From: an uncultured Collinsella sp.
GTDB taxonomy: Bacteria; Actinomycetota; Coriobacteriia; Coriobacteriales; Coriobacteriaceae
Direction: 5' to 3'
Length of the DNA stretch: 7,998 bases
NCBI GenBank assembly: GCA_900545555.1
Contig: UQZI01000085.1
Span: 1 to 7,998, forward strand
Shown piece by piece: positions 6,578 to 7,998 of the stretch. The notes under the pieces are model-generated. The model searched no databases. It had not been told where the DNA came from and saw only the letters and a list, made by a program, of their open reading frames with translations. Position 1 is the first letter of the stretch. Every line of letters starts with the position of its first letter. The position numbers and the translations under genes were made by a program.

Positions 6578-6608
6578 ATGATAGTACGGTGAGCCCATAA
6601 TTGCGTAA
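6578..6608 (-). promoter_or_regulatory. Candidate promoter of the ABC exporter operon
   Basis: On the minus strand, TATCAT (6583-6578) matches five of six bases of a -10 box, and TACTAT (6586-6581) overlaps it. The -35 side is poor: TTACGC (6608-6603) lies 16 bp from TACTAT. A start near 6571 would give a leader of about 35 nt to the ATG at 6536. Confidence 0.35.
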
Positions 6609-6676
6609 GCAGCTCGTCATTTCTAATGGGATTCGGTTTCCAAAGAAGCGGAAAGGCACGCGCACACCCAGCCAGT

Positions 6677-6731
6677 GTCGGGTCGACTAGCTTGGTATAC
6701 TTACATTAGTGCTACCAAGTTAGTCGCCGAC
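6677..6731 (+). promoter_or_regulatory. Large imperfect dyad over the promoter of the LANTG protein gene
   Basis: The left arm CGACTAgCTTGGTA (6684-6697) mirrors the right arm TACCAAGtTAGTCG (6713-6726) at 13 of 14 positions. The symmetry extends outwards with GTCGG (6677-6681) and CCGAC (6727-6731) after a 2-nt offset on the left; the centre is 15 nt. An extended -10 element, TGGTATACT (6693-6701), five of six bases matching TATAAT, lies at the inner edge of the left arm; no good -35 is visible. Transcription would begin near 6708, inside the dyad. A DNA operator for a dimeric regulator is therefore more likely than an RNA hairpin. It could also affect the divergent exporter operon. Confidence 0.55.
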
Positions 6732-6751
6732 CCTTGAAATGAGGTACCGAG

Positions 6752-7783
6752 ATGAACGACATTCTCGCAAGAAGAGCAAGACGAGCAACTGCGGGCATCG
6801 CCCTTTCCGCGGCACTTGTCGCGGGAATCGCCCCCGTAACGGCGATCGCGGCAGAAACCAGTTCCCCCACCGGTGCAGTTGCCTTGCAGACGGAAGATGC
6901 GGCCACCGCAAGGGAAAAAGCGTATGCAGCCATGCAGGAAGCGCTCAAAAACCTCGAGGCCGCAAAAGACGCCGCAAGTCCCGAGAAAATTGCGAGACTC
7001 AATGATGACATTGCCCGTTTTCAAGAGCTCCGCGACAAGATGGCGGCGCAAGCCGCCGAATTGAGGGAATCCCTCCCCACCATGCAAGCGGACATCGATG
7101 CAGCCCAAGCCAAAAACGATGAGGCCATCAACCGGGTAAGCAAGCTCCAGGAAAAATTAGACATGAAGCTTGAGGAGCTTAAGGCAGTCGAAGCACTCGG
7201 CGACGAGGAGCTTGCCGAAACTATTAAACAGGAAATAAAGCAGTTGCACCAAGAGATCGTAACGGCAAAAGCGCGAGTTGACTTTTGCGAAATGGAGCTC
7301 CGCGAGGTCAAGGGCCGCCTCAAAAGTCAGGAAAGACGAGCTAATGACTGTGAACGTTCTGCAGAGAAGTATAAAGCCCATACCGACCGGTTCATAGCCT
7401 GGCGAGATGCGCTCCTCGACAATTTGAAAAAAGCGCAAATAGCCTATGACGATGCCTGCAAAGCATACGAAGAGGCGAAAGCCGCGGCGGACAAGGCCGC
7501 CTCGCCCGAGATAACGAAACCCGCCGAGACGACAAAACCCTCCAGCTCAGCGCAGCCGGCCGAAACGGCACAGCCCGCCAGCTCGCCCGCGACCGGCAAA
7601 AATACCCCGCCAAGCTCCACCAAGCAGGCGAACTTGAGCAGCGGCAAGCAAGCAGATACGACCGCCGGCAAGCTCGCGAACACGGGCGACACAGCGCCGA
7701 GCGCAATCGCACTCGCAGTAGTCGCCGCCGCAGGCCTCGGAATAACCGCCACAGCCACACGCCGCATCAAGAACTCAAAATAG
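6752..7783 (+). CDS. Secreted coiled-coil protein with LANTG cell-wall sorting signal
   Basis: A 343-residue surface protein of unknown function. Residues 1-33 form a Sec signal peptide (RRARR basic part, Ala-rich core, cleavage near AIA-AE). Residues about 48-250 are charged, Ala/Leu/Glu/Lys-rich and helical with heptad-like spacing, as in long coiled coils; three cysteines (179, 200, 236) fall in this part. Residues about 251-307 are a Pro/Ser/Thr-rich wall-spanning segment with loose repeats (PAETTKPSSS and PAETAQPASS; GKQADTTAGK). The C-terminus has LANTG (308-312), a hydrophobic stretch (about 316-335) and a basic tail RRIKNSK. LAxTG is the form used by class E sortases of high-GC Gram-positives, so covalent anchoring to the wall is likely. 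No sortase gene is in the window. GAGG (6741-6744) lies 7 nt before the ATG. The gene is divergent from the ABC exporter operon, and a strong hairpin follows it. Confidence 0.88.
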   Translation: MNDILARRARRATAGIALSAALVAGIAPVTAIAAETSSPTGAVALQTEDAATAREKAYAAMQEALKNLEAAKDAASPEKIARLNDDIARFQELRDKMAAQAAELRESLPTMQADIDAAQAKNDEAINRVSKLQEKLDMKLEELKAVEALGDEELAETIKQEIKQLHQEIVTAKARVDFCEMELREVKGRLKSQERRANDCERSAEKYKAHTDRFIAWRDALLDNLKKAQIAYDDACKAYEEAKAAADKAASPEITKPAETTKPSSSAQPAETAQPASSPATGKNTPPSSTKQANLSSGKQADTTAGKLANTGDTAPSAIALAVVAAAGLGITATATRRIKNSK

Positions 7784-7828
7784 CCGACAGAGCATTCTGC
7801 CTTCACCAATCCACAAGCCCAGAGACAA

Positions 7829-7869
7829 AAAGAGGCCCGTTTCCCCAACCAAGGGAAACGGGCCTCTTT
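7829..7869. terminator. Bidirectional terminator hairpin
   Basis: A perfect 17-bp stem (AAAGAGGCCCGTTTCCC, 7829-7845, pairing with 7853-7869) with a 7-nt loop, 46 bp after the stop codon of the LANTG protein gene. On the plus strand only T3 follows. On the minus strand the stem ends in T5 (7831-7827), so it should work at least as well for a transcript entering from the right. Confidence 0.85.
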
Positions 7870-7871
7870 AA

Positions 7872-7998
7872 CTACAAAAAATCAAGCAACAGCACCGCCG
7901 CCTCTTGAACCACGTAGCCATTGATGTCTTGGCGCAGTCAGCGAGCGCCATCCAGGGCGAACAAGTTGGCATGAAAAAGGCAAGGCATAGACCTTCTG
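7872..7998 (-). other. Window edge: possible 3' remnant of a minus-strand gene
   Basis: No complete gene is visible. On the minus strand a frame ending with TAG at 7874-7872, right beside the terminator, has 21 codons with GC-rich third positions (LRQDINGYVVQEAAVLLLDF). It is interrupted upstream by an in-frame TGA (7940-7938); the same frame continues beyond it to the window edge. This could be the end of a decayed gene or chance. I do not recognise the peptide. Confidence 0.2.

Noticed and set aside
7884..7998. Other open frames at the right edge on both strands
   Set aside because: They are short and lack starts with ribosome binding sites. The codon pattern is no better than that of the overlapping frames, so no gene can be called.

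Overview
The window looks like a chromosomal stretch from a high-GC Gram-positive bacterium of the gut Coriobacteriia, with Collinsella as my best guess. That guess rests on the GC-rich codon use, the LAxTG-type sorting signal and the SipW/TasA-like pair; it is inference, because no rRNA or other marker gene is present. Six protein genes are well supported. Five lie on the minus strand and one, at the right, on the plus strand.

Left part (1-1333, minus strand): a two-gene unit encodes an ER-type (SipW-like) signal peptidase, followed 70 bp downstream by a TasA/camelysin-like surface protein carrying a SipW-type signal peptide. The peptidase very probably matures the neighbouring protein. A candidate promoter with a small palindrome in its spacer lies at about 1460-1488.

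Middle-left (1334-2143): about 810 bp without a gene. It holds the candidate promoter, an A/T-rich stretch, a 10-base C homopolymer and, most notably, a regular array at 1737-1998. In this array a 14-bp motif occurs nine times in strictly alternating orientation with an exact 62-bp period. A clear rho-independent terminator for the gene to its right follows at 2074-2101.

Centre (2144-6536, minus strand): a flavodoxin-family gene lies downstream of two directly abutting genes for a heterodimeric ABC exporter. The first half-transporter has a degenerate ATPase site (Asp for the catalytic Glu, Gln for the H-loop His). The second keeps both catalytic residues but has a variant signature motif, which matches the known asymmetric exporter architecture.

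Right part (6537-7998): a divergent intergenic region carries a large imperfect dyad over the probable promoter of a plus-strand gene. That gene encodes a secreted coiled-coil protein with a C-terminal LANTG sorting signal. A perfect 17-bp stem hairpin follows it and probably terminates transcription from both sides. The last 130 bp contain no gene I can support, only a possible 3' remnant on the minus strand.
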